Below, in pieces: positions 50,058-61,767 of a stretch of 64,000 bases of DNA. The notes beneath the pieces were generated by a model. That model was not told the origin of the DNA and made no database searches. It saw only the letters and a list, made by a program, of their open reading frames with translations. The DNA is from Rhodamnia argentea. Lineage: Eukaryota > Streptophyta > Magnoliopsida > Myrtales > Myrtaceae. The stretch lies in contig NC_063160.1 of the NCBI RefSeq assembly GCF_020921035.1, positions 18,069,095 through 18,133,094 of the forward strand, given 5' to 3'. The first letter of the stretch is position 1. Every line of letters starts with the position of its first letter. The position numbers and the translations under genes are program-made.

Positions 50058-51842
50058 GAAAAAAAATTCAAAAAAGAGCTTGAAATCCTTTTATTTTTTC
50101 AAATAAAGGCCTCAAATAAACTCTGTTTCAAATAATAGGCTAAAGTGATATGATGTATTTCAATTAAGGGTCCGAAGTGGCCATAATATTTCAAAAAAGG
50201 GTTTGGCCTAAATGGCATTTTCGTCATTTTACATTTTAATTTTTTTTTATTCATTTTCCTCTATTTTTTTTCCTTTTTTCGATTTTTAAAAATTAAAAAG
50301 AAAAAAAAATAGGCCACACAAGCGGGAGGAGTTGCCGACCCACCGCCGATGGGGGGTCGGCCGAGGGGGCAAAGGCGGGCGAGGTCGCCAGCCAAAGGCA
50401 AGGGTCATCGAGAGAGGGTCGGGCCCTCTCCCAGATTTGTGAGGGATCGGCGGCCCCCGCCCGGATTAGGGGCAACGGGTCGTTACCTAGGACCGGGTAG
50501 GGGTCACCCGACAGCGGCACGGCCTCGGGGCAGTAGTGGGTCGCGACCGAGAAGGCCGAGGGCGGTGTCGAGTCTCGTAGAGGGCAACTGCAAGGTCCTC
50601 TAGTGGTGCGACGGCTCAAGGCATGGGGTCGGGTGCGGATCCGAGTTTCTCGGGCTTGGATCCGGTGGCGACGGGAGGGCGAGCCAACAATCAAACAGAT
50701 AGCTAGTGGCGCGAGGTGAAGTCGGTGGTCGAGTGGGTGGTTAGCGGCGGTGAGCAGAGAATGAGATAGGGGTCGAACCTCATTGAGCTCATGGGTTCAT
50801 GGATCTCTCGGCTTTAGGTGCGGGGGCTCGGAACGGTGGCGGCGGCGGCGAGAGGCTCGGATGGACGGTCGAGCGGCGCGGCTGCGGGTAGGTTGAGGTG
50901 GACGGGCGGCTAGCGTTTGAAGATGGAGGGGGTGGTCGTGAGCAATGGAAGGAAAAAGAAGGGGAAGAAAGAAAAGAGAGAGTGGGGGAGGGTAGGGGTG
51001 AGCATTGTTCCAGGGTAGAATCGATAACTTGGAATCGGAACCCGTATGATCCGCTCCGGTTCCGGGGTCCAAGGTATGCAAGGTAGGTTCCAGGTTCCAC
51101 CACCTAGAATCTGGAACCTGGACCATAGATTCTGAATTAATTTTTTATATTTTTCTTGTTATATGTTTTTGCACAATCATACAATAATCTATGGTATCCG
51201 ATAATGAGTGTATAATTTAGAGCCAAACAATTTTTTAGGTTTCGGGTTTCAAAAAATGATAAACGTGTTCCAATGGATTGGTTTCGGGTTTTAAATGTAA
51301 CCTGTACATAGCCTAAAATCATTCACCTCTACTTTCTCTTAAATGTTGTAGCATTCACTCTCATTTTGCTTAACTAAAAATGAAAAAATAAAATAAAATA
51401 AAATAAATTGATAGGTTTTCGGGTACCTCGGAACCGACCCTAGAACCTGTGACGGGGTAAGTTCTAGGTTCCAAAAAATGAGGAACCTGTTCTGACGGGT
51501 AGGTTCCGGGTTACGAGTGAAACTTGTAAGGAACCCGAAACCGCTCACCCCTAGGGAAGGGTCTAGTCGCATCGGGAAAGAGAGAGAGCGAGTGAAGGGG
51601 AAAAAAGTGTAAAACAGATTAAAAAAAGAAAAAAATCAAATAAGTAAAAAGACGAAAATGCCCTTGAAATCAAGCCTTTTTGAGATTTTATGATCACTTC
51701 GGGCCTTTATTTGAAATAATATTCACTTCGGGCCCTTTTTTGAGAAAATTATGGCACTTCAAGCCCTTATTTAAAATAGAGTTCACTTGAAACCTTTATT
51801 TGAGAAAACAAGAGGATTTCATGCCATTTTTTGAATTTTTCC
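50058..51842. mobile_element. Mutator-like non-autonomous element 1
   Basis: Long imperfect terminal inverted repeats of about 180-200 bp: the left arm (50058-50250) with TTGAAATCC, TCAAATAAAGGC and GGCATTTTCGTC matches the right arm (about 51650-51842) in reverse complement. The core is GC-rich with no gene (50325-50990) and is interrupted by a nested hAT MITE at 50993-51553. The left end lies only about 200 bp upstream of the ARC5 start codon. A precise 9-bp target duplication could not be fixed. Confidence 0.65.
50993..51553. mobile_element. hAT-type MITE nested in Mutator-like element 1
   Basis: The left end TAGGGGTGAGCATTG and the right end (reverse complement TAGGGGTGAGCGG) form terminal inverted repeats. 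Flanks are GGGGAGGG (50985-50992) and GGGAAGGG (51554-51561), an 8-bp duplication with one mismatch, as expected for hAT. Subterminal parts repeat GGTTCC/GGAACC motifs. There is no coding capacity. Confidence 0.85.
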
Positions 51843-51859
51843 TATATATTTTTGCTCAA

Positions 51860-52480
51860 TTTTTTAAAAAAATCAAACGATCACCTTAAATCTTGTCATT
51901 TTCTCTAATAAGGATTTGAATTGACAAAATCATCCTAAATAATTGCTTGAAGTGAATATCGTTTGAAATAAAGGCTTGAAGTGGTCGATTCGTCTCAAAT
52001 AAAGACCTAACTTTGCCGGTCTAAGGGTAATTTTGTCTTTTACTTTTTATTTTTTTCTTTCCTTTTTCTTTTTTACTCTTCCCTCCTCCCACCGGATCCC
52101 GTCGATGGTTAGTGGAGGTTGTTGGATTAGGCCCTAGCCTAGGTTGGCGAAAACAAGTAAGGGCCACCCTCATTTGAAGCCGGCAATCTCTGCCCACTGT
52201 CGACAAGACTCGACGATGGCCGGAGGAGGGATGAGAAAAAAAGACAAAAAGTAAAAAAAATCAAAAAGTTGAAAGAAATCGTTCTTAGATTTTTTTTTTT
52301 TTATAACTAAAACACCCTTTTCCAATGCCTGGAATAGTTACATGTTTGTCGTTTGGTCAAACGTCCTTATTTGAGACGATTTTGCTATTCCATGCCCTTG
52401 TTTGAAATAACATTTATTTCGGACCTTTATTTGGGAAAATGAAAGCATTTTAGGCCCTTATTTGAAATTTCCTCTCAATT
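51860..52480. mobile_element. Mutator-like non-autonomous element 2
   Basis: The same AAATAAAGG/CCTTATTTGAAAT motifs occur in inverted orientation at both ends, around a GC-rich core at 52085-52230. Boundaries are approximate. Confidence 0.5.
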
Positions 52481-52569
52481 ATTTGCCGCAAAAAAACTCA
52501 ACTGAATTTTCTTTTTCCTTGCATTCTTTGTGTTCAATATAATTTCTTTTTGGTTTGACCAAAGAATTA

Positions 52570-53078
52570 AGGAAAATTTTCAAATAAGGGTATAGATTAC
52601 CGTCATTTTCTCATAAGAGGATTTAGAGGGAATTGTTTCACGCAGGAAATGGCCATGACAGTTTTAAATAAGGTCTTGACATTACTAGCTAGTCAAATAT
52701 TTCAACTAGTTAAGGGCATTTTCGTCCAAAGGCAATTTTAATTCTCTAGATTATTTATTTATCTTATTTTCTTTCTTCTCATTCTTTTTTTTTTTTCCTT
52801 ATTGCAGCTGGTGAGGGTGGGTGAGGGCTTGGCCCTCGCCGGCCGCTAGCGAGGGTCACACCCTCTCTTAAGCCCTTGCCGACTACAAGTGAGGTGACCA
52901 TTGCTCAATCTCTTCGAGCATTGTCGGTAGTTAGCCATCGCTTGAGAATAGTCATGAGCAATAAGGAAAAGAAAAAATATAAAAAAAGAAAAAAATTAAA
53001 AAGTAAAGGACAAAAATACCCTTGATTAGCTAGAAGATTTGGTAGACCAACAAGACTAACCCTTCATTGAGATTTAAT
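52570..53078. mobile_element. Mutator-like non-autonomous element 3
   Basis: The left arm with TTTTCAAATAAGGG and GGGCATTTTCGTCC pairs loosely with a right arm containing AAAAATACCC. The core (52805-52950) carries CGCCGGCCGCTAGCGAGGG. The right end is next to the hAT terminus at 53079. Confidence 0.45.
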
Positions 53079-53646
53079 TAGGGGTGTGCAAATTGGACCG
53101 GACCAGCCGGGTTGGTCCGGTCCTTAAGGGAGGCGGTCCGGTCCTCGGTCCCAATAATGGAACCGGTGACCGGGTGGTCCGGTCTCCGGGTCCATGGTGG
53201 ATGGGACAGGTTCGGACCGCCTGGACTGGACCGTTTAAAATATATATAGAGATTCATAAAATTATAAAAATAATTAGAAATGTTTGACTTCAAACAAAAT
53301 AATCCAATAATAAAAAAGAAAAAAGAACCGAGTTAACATGAACTAGTTAACCTAATTTTCCTAAGTCCTCTCCGCTTGCGTCTCCTTGTTGCATCTTCGC
53401 TCACGTTTTGCCTTCGCTTTTCCGCTTGCTCTTCTTGCAGTCCCGCCTACTGTCGACTCGTCGCTCCTCTCGCCGTATCCTCTCCTTGCCTTCATCCTCA
53501 CTTTTTTGCTTCGATCTTAGGTAAAACCCCATAATCATTGAATGGCTACATAATCTTCATGAACTTCGTTCCACCTAGTGTTTCTCTCTTCTATACTTTT
53601 TATCTGTTTGTGATTAATTGAGGTTTTTGTTTTCCATGTTCATAAT
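53079..53646 (+). mobile_element. 5' part of a second hAT element
   Basis: Begins TAGGGGTGTGCAAATTGG, a hAT-type terminus, followed by a GGACCGG-rich subterminal block (53095-53235). An AT-rich zone, a CT-rich leader (53360-53510) and a possible splice donor (CTTAG/GTAAAA at 53520) follow. The architecture copies the preserved end of the first hAT (23556 to 22971, minus strand). It is cut by the gypsy LTR at 53647. Confidence 0.65.
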
Positions 53647-56600
53647 TGTTGACACCCGAATTTTTTAGTCGGTTTTCCTTTAGTTTTATTTTCCAAAATT
53701 CATTAAAAATTCACAAAAAATCAAAAAATTATAAAATCAACATTGGAAGCCTTGGCCAAGCTTAAGGAACCAATTTGGAACAAAAAATAATTTTTCATGT
53801 TTTTCGCATTTTTTTTTAATATTTTCGAAAATAGGAAAATACTTGAAAAATTCATAAAAAATACTTTTCGAGGTCGCAAAAATACAGAAAAATATTCAAT
53901 ATTTCTCTTTTAATTCCCTTTCCATATTGACCTCAAGAAAAATTGAAAATTAAGTTCAATTTTAGGTGTTTCTTCACAATGCCTAAGGTTGAATTTGCAT
54001 AAAAAATACCAATTGAGTCTTTTTATTTGCAAATTTTGCACATTTTAGGTCTAGACATTCAATTGCAGTCCCTTTGAACTTCAATTTGATCAATTGCACC
54101 CTCAATTGCATGAATTGCACTAATTAGGCAAAATCCCCAAATTATTTGCAATTAAGTCCCTCAACTTGCCAATTTTTGAAATTAATCTTAATTGAGGGAC
54201 TTTCGTGGCAAAATTGGACTGGTACCCTATGTTTTCACACATTCTGAATCAATTGGCATAGGTCTCAGGGTCCAATTTGATCAAATTGACATCCAATTGA
54301 ACTATTCCCCAATTAGGGCGAAATCAAAAATTTGGGGTTTTCATATAAATTGATGGGAAATTTTGGGTAAAAACACATTTCTAGATAATATCTAGGCCCC
54401 TGAGTTCAATTTTGAGGTTTAATTGCAAAAATTCCCAGTCAATTTGGATTAATTTTAAAAATTGAGCAAAAATTACTGTCTGAACCGGTTCGGACCGGTC
54501 TGACCGCCGGTCGGACCGGTCGAACCGGTCCCAAATAAGATTGCCGTCTTCCCCAGTTCATACGTGCATTTGCAGATTTTGAAGTTGAGTTTCAACGATC
54601 AAATTGAGGATCCATTCAATGCTAATTGGAGCGATTAGTGTGGGGGTTTTGTTTTTCGGGATATGGTGCGTCGATTGGGACTGGCGGCGCGACCAATCTT
54701 CGCCGGAGCACGGCGGAGCAGCCGGTCAAAGACTCGGAGGCCAAAAGTCAATATTTCACAATCCGCGTCAAATTGATGCTCGTTTTGCGATTAACGGAGG
54801 CCTAACGGACGCGAACGGAATCCTAACCGATTTCGTCGCCGTCCGGCAACCTATTAGCACGTGACTACACATGAGAACAGCCCCGGCGAAGCTCACCGTG
54901 CGCGCCAAGTTTTCAAATCCGAGTATAAAAGGCTAGGATGATTCTAGAACAGGAGAGGAGGCTCATTCGTGCTCGCATACTAACGGAATAGAGAGAGAAA
55001 GAGAGAGCGAGTAGTGAGAGAAGGTCTAGAGAGCTTCATTGTAGCTCGGCGGAGCTCGTTCTGCAAGGCGGTCGTCCGGCCAATCCAGGCCATTCCAAGC
55101 CGTGAAACCACTTCCGGAAGTTCGTCCGAAGTTCGGGGAAGCTATCGCCACCAATATTGCCGCTTGAAACCGCTTGGATCGGTAAGTTGAGCTCTCAATT
55201 TTCTCACTGTGCATTCATGGCGACTTGACCTCCCGAACTCCATTCTTGCAATTACCTTGTGCCTTTTACTCCTATTACATCTCTGACCTCGTTCGCAACT
55301 TACTCTTGCATTGATTCTGTCCAAATCTCCCGAGTCGAGCCTCCAACATCATACGGTGCGGCCGAGCACCGGCCGGGCCATTCTAGCCCTCGCGAGCTCG
55401 ATCTGAGCTCGAGGTAAGTTTCCTTACCTCCTCTTCTAGCTTCTCTGTAATAGAATTGAACTATTGTGCTCTGTGCTTCGTGATTGAACTCTGCAACTAC
55501 GAGACCGTGTGTGTTTGATTAGTTGTGATTTCGTGGATAGAATTGTCTGATTTTCAACTATGTTGATCCGAGGGGTGAGAGGAATTGATCGGCGGTGGTT
55601 TCACGTCGATCCGGCGAGATCTCACCGTTAGATCTCGCCGGAGGAACCATGGCCGTCCGTTTGGTGTCGTCGCGAGGAAGAAGAAAAAGGTGACGTGGCG
55701 GGTCGGCGGGTCAAACGAGTTGAGTTGTCGACGTACGATAGGGCCGGCTCGGATCGAGTCGGCTCGGCCGTTGGCGCGAGCGGGCGACTCGAGATCCGAT
55801 CCAACGGCCGAGAAAATTAGGTAGGTTTGATTCTCGGCCGTTGGATTTTCGTTTAGTATTTTAGAAATTAGATAATTAGATAGAAAATACGAAAAATTAA
55901 AAACGGCGTCGTTTAGGTTATAAAGTGCACGACGTCGTTTAGGGCATATAGTGAATGAACGGTTTAGATCGAGATCTAGGGTTAGATCGTGGCCGTTCAA
56001 GATGTTATATTGATGATTCGGTGTCGTTTTGTGTAAAAGATAGGTCGACGTCGTTTTGTGGTTTAGGAGTTCGGAACAAATCACAGCCGTTCATTTGTTT
56101 AAAAGATGCGACACCGTTTAGGACGACGTTTAAGTGCGTCGTCGTTTTAGACTTATAGAAGGGATGAGCGGCTCGAGATTGGGCCTCAAGTCGTGGCCGT
56201 CCGCTTATGTCTTAATCGTGATGCCGCCCGTTTTGAATGTTAGAACAGGCGACGTCGTTTTGTTTGCTTGGTGTTCGGACGGCTGAGATTAATTCATAGA
56301 TCGATCTCGGCCGTCCATTTCTTTTTACATATTTTTGAATATTAGGAATTAGTTTAGAAAATAAAAAAAATATAGAAATATACAGAAAATAGATGCGGTG
56401 CCGTTTTTGTGTTGGGCGGATTCGCGAGGCGGTCGGACCGGGGTGACCGGCCGTTGACCGGTTTGACCGGTCCGGTTTATTAATAAAAAAATAATAAAAA
56501 ATAAAAAAGAAATTTCCAAAAATCCAAAAAAAATTGTAAAAATACTTAGAAAATTCATAAAAATTCCCCGATTTTCATAAAAAATTTCTAAAAATTTCTA

Positions 56601-57468
56601 GATCGATTCGAGACTCATAAAGTCTGGATCGAAAATTTTTGAGACTTCGAGGGTCGATTAATTTCGATCCGGAAAATTCCCAATATTTTGAAAAAAATAA
56701 ATAAAAATTCCAAAAAATAGAAAAAATTAGAAAAATTCAAGAAAATCACAAAAAATGAGAAATGGCCACATTCAACTGGCCAAATCGAAATTTTGTGATT
56801 TTCGGGTCCCAAATCCCAAAAATGACCATTCTACCCTTTCGGGCTTTCCGCCCTAAATTTTTACCAAATCACCCCGACACCCAATTTTTGATTTTTGTAT
56901 GGGCCGATAGGGCCATTTTAGACATATCGAACCTTGTTTGATTGATTTGATCGATTGTATTGATTTTGATTGCGCATTAATTTTTCTGATTGTGATTGAT
57001 TAGGATAGAAAATTCCCATCTGCGTGAAAACTTAGAATTGTTAGGGCCTACCTCACCCGATATTACATCTACATGAAATCTTAGGTTAGAAAAACAATCG
57101 ACATCGGTAACCGAAAGGGCGTCGAATATGAAATTTGGCGTAACCAAGTCCCCGGACCCAAAATCTCTGGTTTTCGCGGAACCGAACGGTTTCTCCCGAC
57201 CGCTCGGTAAGGTTTTCCGATCGTACCTTCCAATAAATCGATCGGTGGCGACTCCAAAATTGCATGTACACATCGCACACGCCACCCGACCACACAAGGT
57301 CAATTTCGATATTTGAAAAATTTTACCCGACATCGCGATTCGAGTAATGGGTCTTGGGAGAGACCTGCGATCCCATAAAAATATATATAAAAGGGGGGAT
57401 CGGCTCGTTAACCCTACTCGCCCCCGCCGGAACCTAAACGATCCGGACCGACGGAGAGGGTCGCGACA
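53647..57468 (+). repeat. 5' LTR, about 3.8 kb
   Basis: Starts TGTTGACACCCGAATTTT, a classic plant gypsy LTR start, and ends ...GTCGCGACA. A primer-binding-like sequence GGCGACTCCACCGGGGAA follows at once (57473-57490). TATAAAAGG at 54924 is the likely promoter TATA, with transcription starting near 54955. The 3' part repeats CGTCGTTT-type motifs. The end is inferred without the 3' LTR for comparison. Confidence 0.75.
54924..54932 (+). promoter_or_regulatory. TATA box of the LTR
   Basis: TATAAAAGG in the middle of the LTR, followed by a GA-rich leader (54990-55020). This marks the likely U3/R boundary. Confidence 0.65.
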
Positions 57469-57490
57469 GACCGGCGACTCCACCGGGGAA
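57469..57490 (+). other. Primer-binding region after the LTR
   Basis: GGCGACTCCACCGGGGAA directly follows the CA of the LTR, as in Tat/Ogre-type elements. The priming tRNA was not determined. Confidence 0.6.
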
Positions 57491-58222
57491 AACTTCAAGA
57501 GGATTTAAGCCGATAAAAATGTTGATTGTTTTCTAACCTCGTTTTCTGCAGATGCTCTTGAAGATGAGGTACGTCCAATAACAAAAAGTGTTAAATGTTG
57601 ATGTAGATGGGAGTTATAAGGGGTGGCGTCTGTGCTAACCATTTTTGATGCAGATATGGAGTTTTGGATTGTTTGTTTATTTATGCAAATTTTGAAGCGG
57701 TGTTTTGAATATAAATTGTGGTGCATGTCTTGCATATTTCGAGGATCACGACACTGCACACACAAGCGCCTAAACCCGAGCCGCGAAATCACCTCTTAGG
57801 TCGCCATAGATAGGGATCGGTATGCGAAGCTCTTGTGTTTGATTGCACTTGGGTTGACCATATTTGATCCCGCTCGCTATGTAAGATTGATGGTCCTACC
57901 CACTTGTTGTTTGATTGCGCTTGTGGGCGGCCCATCGATTTGTATAGCGGGAGCCTTTTTAGGTCCATACCCGAGCCTTTTTGATTTCTTTAGAGTTAAA
58001 CCTCACCTGTCTCATGCGCATGTGAAATGGATGGTTGGTATACCTAAAACCAAAAACCAAAAAAAGAGAGTAACATCGGTTGGTAAGGCTTTCTACCCTT
58101 TTTTTATTTTGAACTTGTAAATTTAAATTTTGCATATCATACATTTTCATTACATATCATCACAATTTGTAAGATCGTTTAAGTGATCGGGGTTGAAAGT
58201 CAAATTTTCCTTTTTAGGATAG
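57491..58222 (+). other. Retrotransposon leader, no ORF recognised
   Basis: Untranslated region between the primer site and the first internal ORF. It contains repeated short phrases such as CTTGGTTGATTGCGCTTG-like motifs (57838-57935) but no family domain. Confidence 0.4.
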
Positions 58223-58612
58223 ATGGCGCCCCAAAGTCGTGTTGTTGTACCCGATGTATTCACATGGGAGCGGAGGACCATTCGACGCGAGGACCGAGTA
58301 CCCGCTTCATTCCGAGTTTTCGGATTTGTTCACGGACGAGAGCTCAACGGACGAAACCGCATCCGTAGCGAGAGTTGCGATTATACCCGATGTGGACGAT
58401 ATTTGGAGCTTGAGCGCGAGAAAGAAAGAATTTGGGAGTTGTACATGAAGTTGGCAAGAAAGCCACGTGCGACCAAGACGGCCCCAAAACACTCCTCGAT
58501 TAAGAAGAAGGAAATCATCACCATATCCTCCGATGATGAAGAAGATATCAAGCTTCCCGAGATAGTAGAGATTTCATCGGATGAGGATACCATTCCCACT
58601 TGTCTAGATTAG
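58223..58612 (+). CDS. Acidic leader ORF of the gypsy element
   Basis: 129 residues starting MAPQSRVVVPDVFTW. A charged, Arg/Glu-rich middle (LELEREKERIWELYMKLARK) looks like a coiled coil with a basic end. The C-terminus has two short motifs: IITISSDDEED and IVEISSDED. Each has a hydrophobic core of the V/I-x-V/I type followed by Ser/Asp/Glu, the pattern of SUMO-interaction motifs. I do not recognise the family. It could be an exon or an N-terminal part of ORF1, separated by about 395 bp that may hold an intron. Confidence 0.55.
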   Translation: MAPQSRVVVPDVFTWERRTIRREDRVPASFRVFGFVHGRELNGRNRIRSESCDYTRCGRYLELEREKERIWELYMKLARKPRATKTAPKHSSIKKKEIITISSDDEEDIKLPEIVEISSDEDTIPTCLD

Positions 58613-59007
58613 TACGACTTTGGGGCATTTTCTAGGTTTCATTATATTTTGATCTATTATGTACTTTCATCGACATTTATTGTCCGAACATCTCTAGATA
58701 CTATCATGTTCTATCTTTTTCGACTTTATTGTATTAGACTTGTAAATTTCATGAGTTGTCAATTTGTGAACGACTTTTTACCCCGATTACGCTTAAACGA
58801 TCCTAATCAAATTACATGCCATCTTTGGGTGAGATTTGGTCCATAATTACCCTATTTGGCTTATTTGGGTCAAGTGGGAGTAGTTGACCCTCATGTTACC
58901 AAAAGATGACATGGAATTTGGTTAGCACATTTGCATCACATTACATGCATATGCATATTAAACTGTGGTAATTGACTTTAGGATCGTCATTTTTGCATTT
59001 TTAGATC

Positions 59008-60403
59008 ATGGGGAATGGAGACATCAAAGTCATCCCAATACCGCGCAAGGAACTCGCTATATGGTGGGATCGCCTCGACATCGTCAACAAAGCCTATGTG
59101 GAAGGACGTTTGGGACGACTTGTAGATTTGATCAAAGTGGAATACCAACCGGCGCTCATTCAAGCACTAGCCAAGGCATGGGACGCGCGAACAATGACAT
59201 TCAACTTTCGAGGATTGGAATTGACCCCTACGCTTGAGGAGTATACCGCTATTATCGGGGCCAAATTTGAAGAACGTATAGCTCAACCCCCTTTGGACAT
59301 GGACTCCACTCGTTCGTTATCAAGTTTCCTTCGCCTTAAAACTTCTGAAATTGAAAAAGTTTACAAGTCCAATTCCAACAAATTCACATTCTCGTTCCTT
59401 TTCGATAACTATTCCTCTCTACCCACCGAAACCGGTCATAAATCGGGAAAGGTGTTCATCTTGGCTTTCTTTGCATTCGTTCTATTCCCGACTTCTAGAA
59501 CTACTTTTGACCCCTCCATAACCCATATAGCCGGACAAGCGTGTTGTCGCTGGGATTATTCGTACATGATCTTAGCTGAGACTTTTCTCTCCCCGAATCG
59601 TTCCAAATCTTCAAAAAAAAAGGCCGCTTTCCAAGCGTCTAGCGGATTACTCCACTTGTGGTTCACCTCTCATATAAAAACTTTCCAACTCCGGGTGGGG
59701 TGTTATGAGATCAATGAGCACGTTCACCCTCTTAGATCCTTCCTTAAGTGTCAATCCCTTGTACCCAAATACTCATTCAAAAAATGGGTTGAGCTATTGG
59801 ACCATTTGAAACCCGAGCATATTAGATGGCGTTTGACTTGGCCCAAGATCGTAGAAGCTCGCATTTCGGGTATTGAAGATAACCCTATTCCCTTATTGGG
59901 ATGTACTGCGCGTGGCGTATTACCCCATTCGAGTGGTGAGGCAATTTGGAGTTCTACAAGAGATACCACCGGATGTTTGTCCCGGGATTTTCTCATTTGA
60001 TATGACACGAGGAAAGCTCACTAAGGAAACAAAGGAGTTGTATCGGGCCCGGATCAAGCTTATTCTTCATGCTTTGAAGAACTCCCCACCGCAACAAGTT
60101 GAATGGCCGGACTATTTGGACGATGAGATGAACGTTCACGGGGCCTCCAAGGAGTATATCCAGAAGTTTAAGGAATATCGCCAATCAATGGTAGAGCCAT
60201 ATGTACCCGAGTGCGTATCTCCTCGGATTGAAGAGATGGAGTCATATGAGCCGGAGTATATAGTACCGTATGTACCGGGAGTAGAGCCGTACATTCCCGA
60301 AGATCCGGAGCGGTGGATGTCGGAGGAAGGAGAAGACCCATACCATTGGGATTCCGATGGATCGGAAGAACAAGAAGAGTGGAAGCGTCCCCGACTTGGA
60401 TAG
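59008..60403 (+). pseudogene. ORF1 protein of the Tat/Ogre element (plant mobile domain-like), frameshifted
   Basis: The first frame (59008 to about 59900) begins MGNGDIKVIPIPRKEL and includes LELTPTLEEYTAIIGAKFEE, KVFILAFFAFVLFP, and LHLWFTSHIKTFQL. This fold resembles the plant-mobile-domain-like ORF1 of Tat/Ogre elements. Near 59900 the reading moves to a second frame, which continues PIRVVRQFGVLQEIPPDV, then KNSPPQQVEWPDY, and ends with a Pro/Glu/Tyr-rich repeat tail (EPYVPE, YIPEDPE) and EWKRPRLG at 60403. A single indel between about 59880 and 59920 explains both parts, so this copy is broken. Function in the element is unknown. Confidence 0.75.
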
Positions 60404-60596
60404 ATCCATTTCCCCATTTAGATTTTACATATTTGTTATCTTTTAGATACTTTTGAACAATTTGGTTTGTAATAAATACATACTATTTCTTTTATGAGCA
60501 TTTCATGCATACATATAGAAAAGTCAATTACCACGGGTCAATGTCTCCAATCCTTTAAAATTTTACATACTAATTTGATATCCTGAAAACAGGTGA

Positions 60597-61557
60597 GTGA
60601 TAAATACGAGGACTCGTAGCAAAACGCGCAAGTTAAGGATGGAACAAGAAGAGCTCGCACCTCGTGTGGGTAATCTGGAGAATCAAATGAATGTGATCGC
60701 CACAATGGTGGCGGAGATGAAGGCAATGATGATTGCAAGCCAGGGGAGATACCCCGTTGACCCTAATTCTCAAGCTCCTGCGGGGCCATCCGATGGAGCA
60801 AACGCTAATCCGGCGCCCGCCGCTAATCCAACTACGAATCCGGAAAGACCGCCTAAGGATCCTCCCATTGTGATTGACCTGGAGAAAAAGGAGAAGCAAG
60901 TCCTCAAAATGGAAGAGGAAATTAAGAGGCTCGCTAAGATCGAAGAGTGTTTGGCGAGTCGGGGTTATGAGCTCTCGAGATTCGACAAGGTTGCACCGTT
61001 CGAAAAGATAGAGGTTCCTCGCGATTACAAGGAACCGGACTTTGTAAGAAGATATAATGGGACCTGGGTGTCCCAAGGCGCACTTGAAGTATTATCTCGC
61101 GCCGAATGTCGCAATTCTCGGACAACATTCCACTCTTGGTTAACACCTTCCGGGAAAGCCTATGCAGGGCAGCCCTGGCGTGGTTCATTGAATTGGAGCC
61201 GAGAGAGGCTCGCCGATTGGGATAAACTAGCGACGAGTTCCTTCGGCAATACAAGTTTAACACTTTGACCGCCCTAACTAGAGAGGACCTTTTAAGGACC
61301 GTAAAAGGAAAGAGCGAGGCCGTTCGCGCCTACGCCCGAGAGATGGAGAGCACCGGTTTGTGCGGGTAAAGCCGCCCGTCCCGGAAGAAGAACTAATAGA
61401 CCTTTTTCTCAAGGCCCTTCCATTTGAATTTTTCGACAAGCTGAACACCTCCGGGTGTCGGACATTTGCGCACCTAATCAAGGTGGCGGAGCGTCATGAG
61501 TGGGCCCGAGAGAAAAGAAGATACCCGAGGCGCCTTTCAAACGCCAATACCCTTTGA
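60597..61557 (+). pseudogene. Gag module 1 (coil plus retrotransposon gag domain), frameshifted
   Basis: Starts with a helical coil (LENQMNVIATMVAEMKAMM), a Pro/Ala linker, and an acidic helix. After about 61020 the retrotransposon gag fold is readable, but only by changing frame: YNGT, KAHLKYYLAP, NTFRESLCRAALAWF, EFLRQYKFNT, and the LIDLFLKALPFEFFDKL segment (61360-61557). At least three frame changes and one stop interrupt it. The order matches Gag of Tat-type elements. Confidence 0.7.
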
Positions 61558-61767
61558 GAAGGGATAATAGGGAGCAAGCGGAGAAGTAGCCTTTGTCCCT
61601 AACCCGCCAAAGCCCGGAAATTTCTCGCCTTCAATTCCTACCCAAGGAACGTCCTCCTGGACCGCTTCCAAACCACCGGAATTCAGAAAGAAGAACCCGA
61701 GTTATTTTCACCCCACTACCCCGACCCTTATCCAAATTGTTACCCATGCTTTTGGAGAATCGTTTAG

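Noticed and set aside
50293-50694. Open frame in the GC-rich core of Mutator-like element 1
   Set aside because: Arg/Pro-rich translation from high-GC DNA in several frames; no domain seen.
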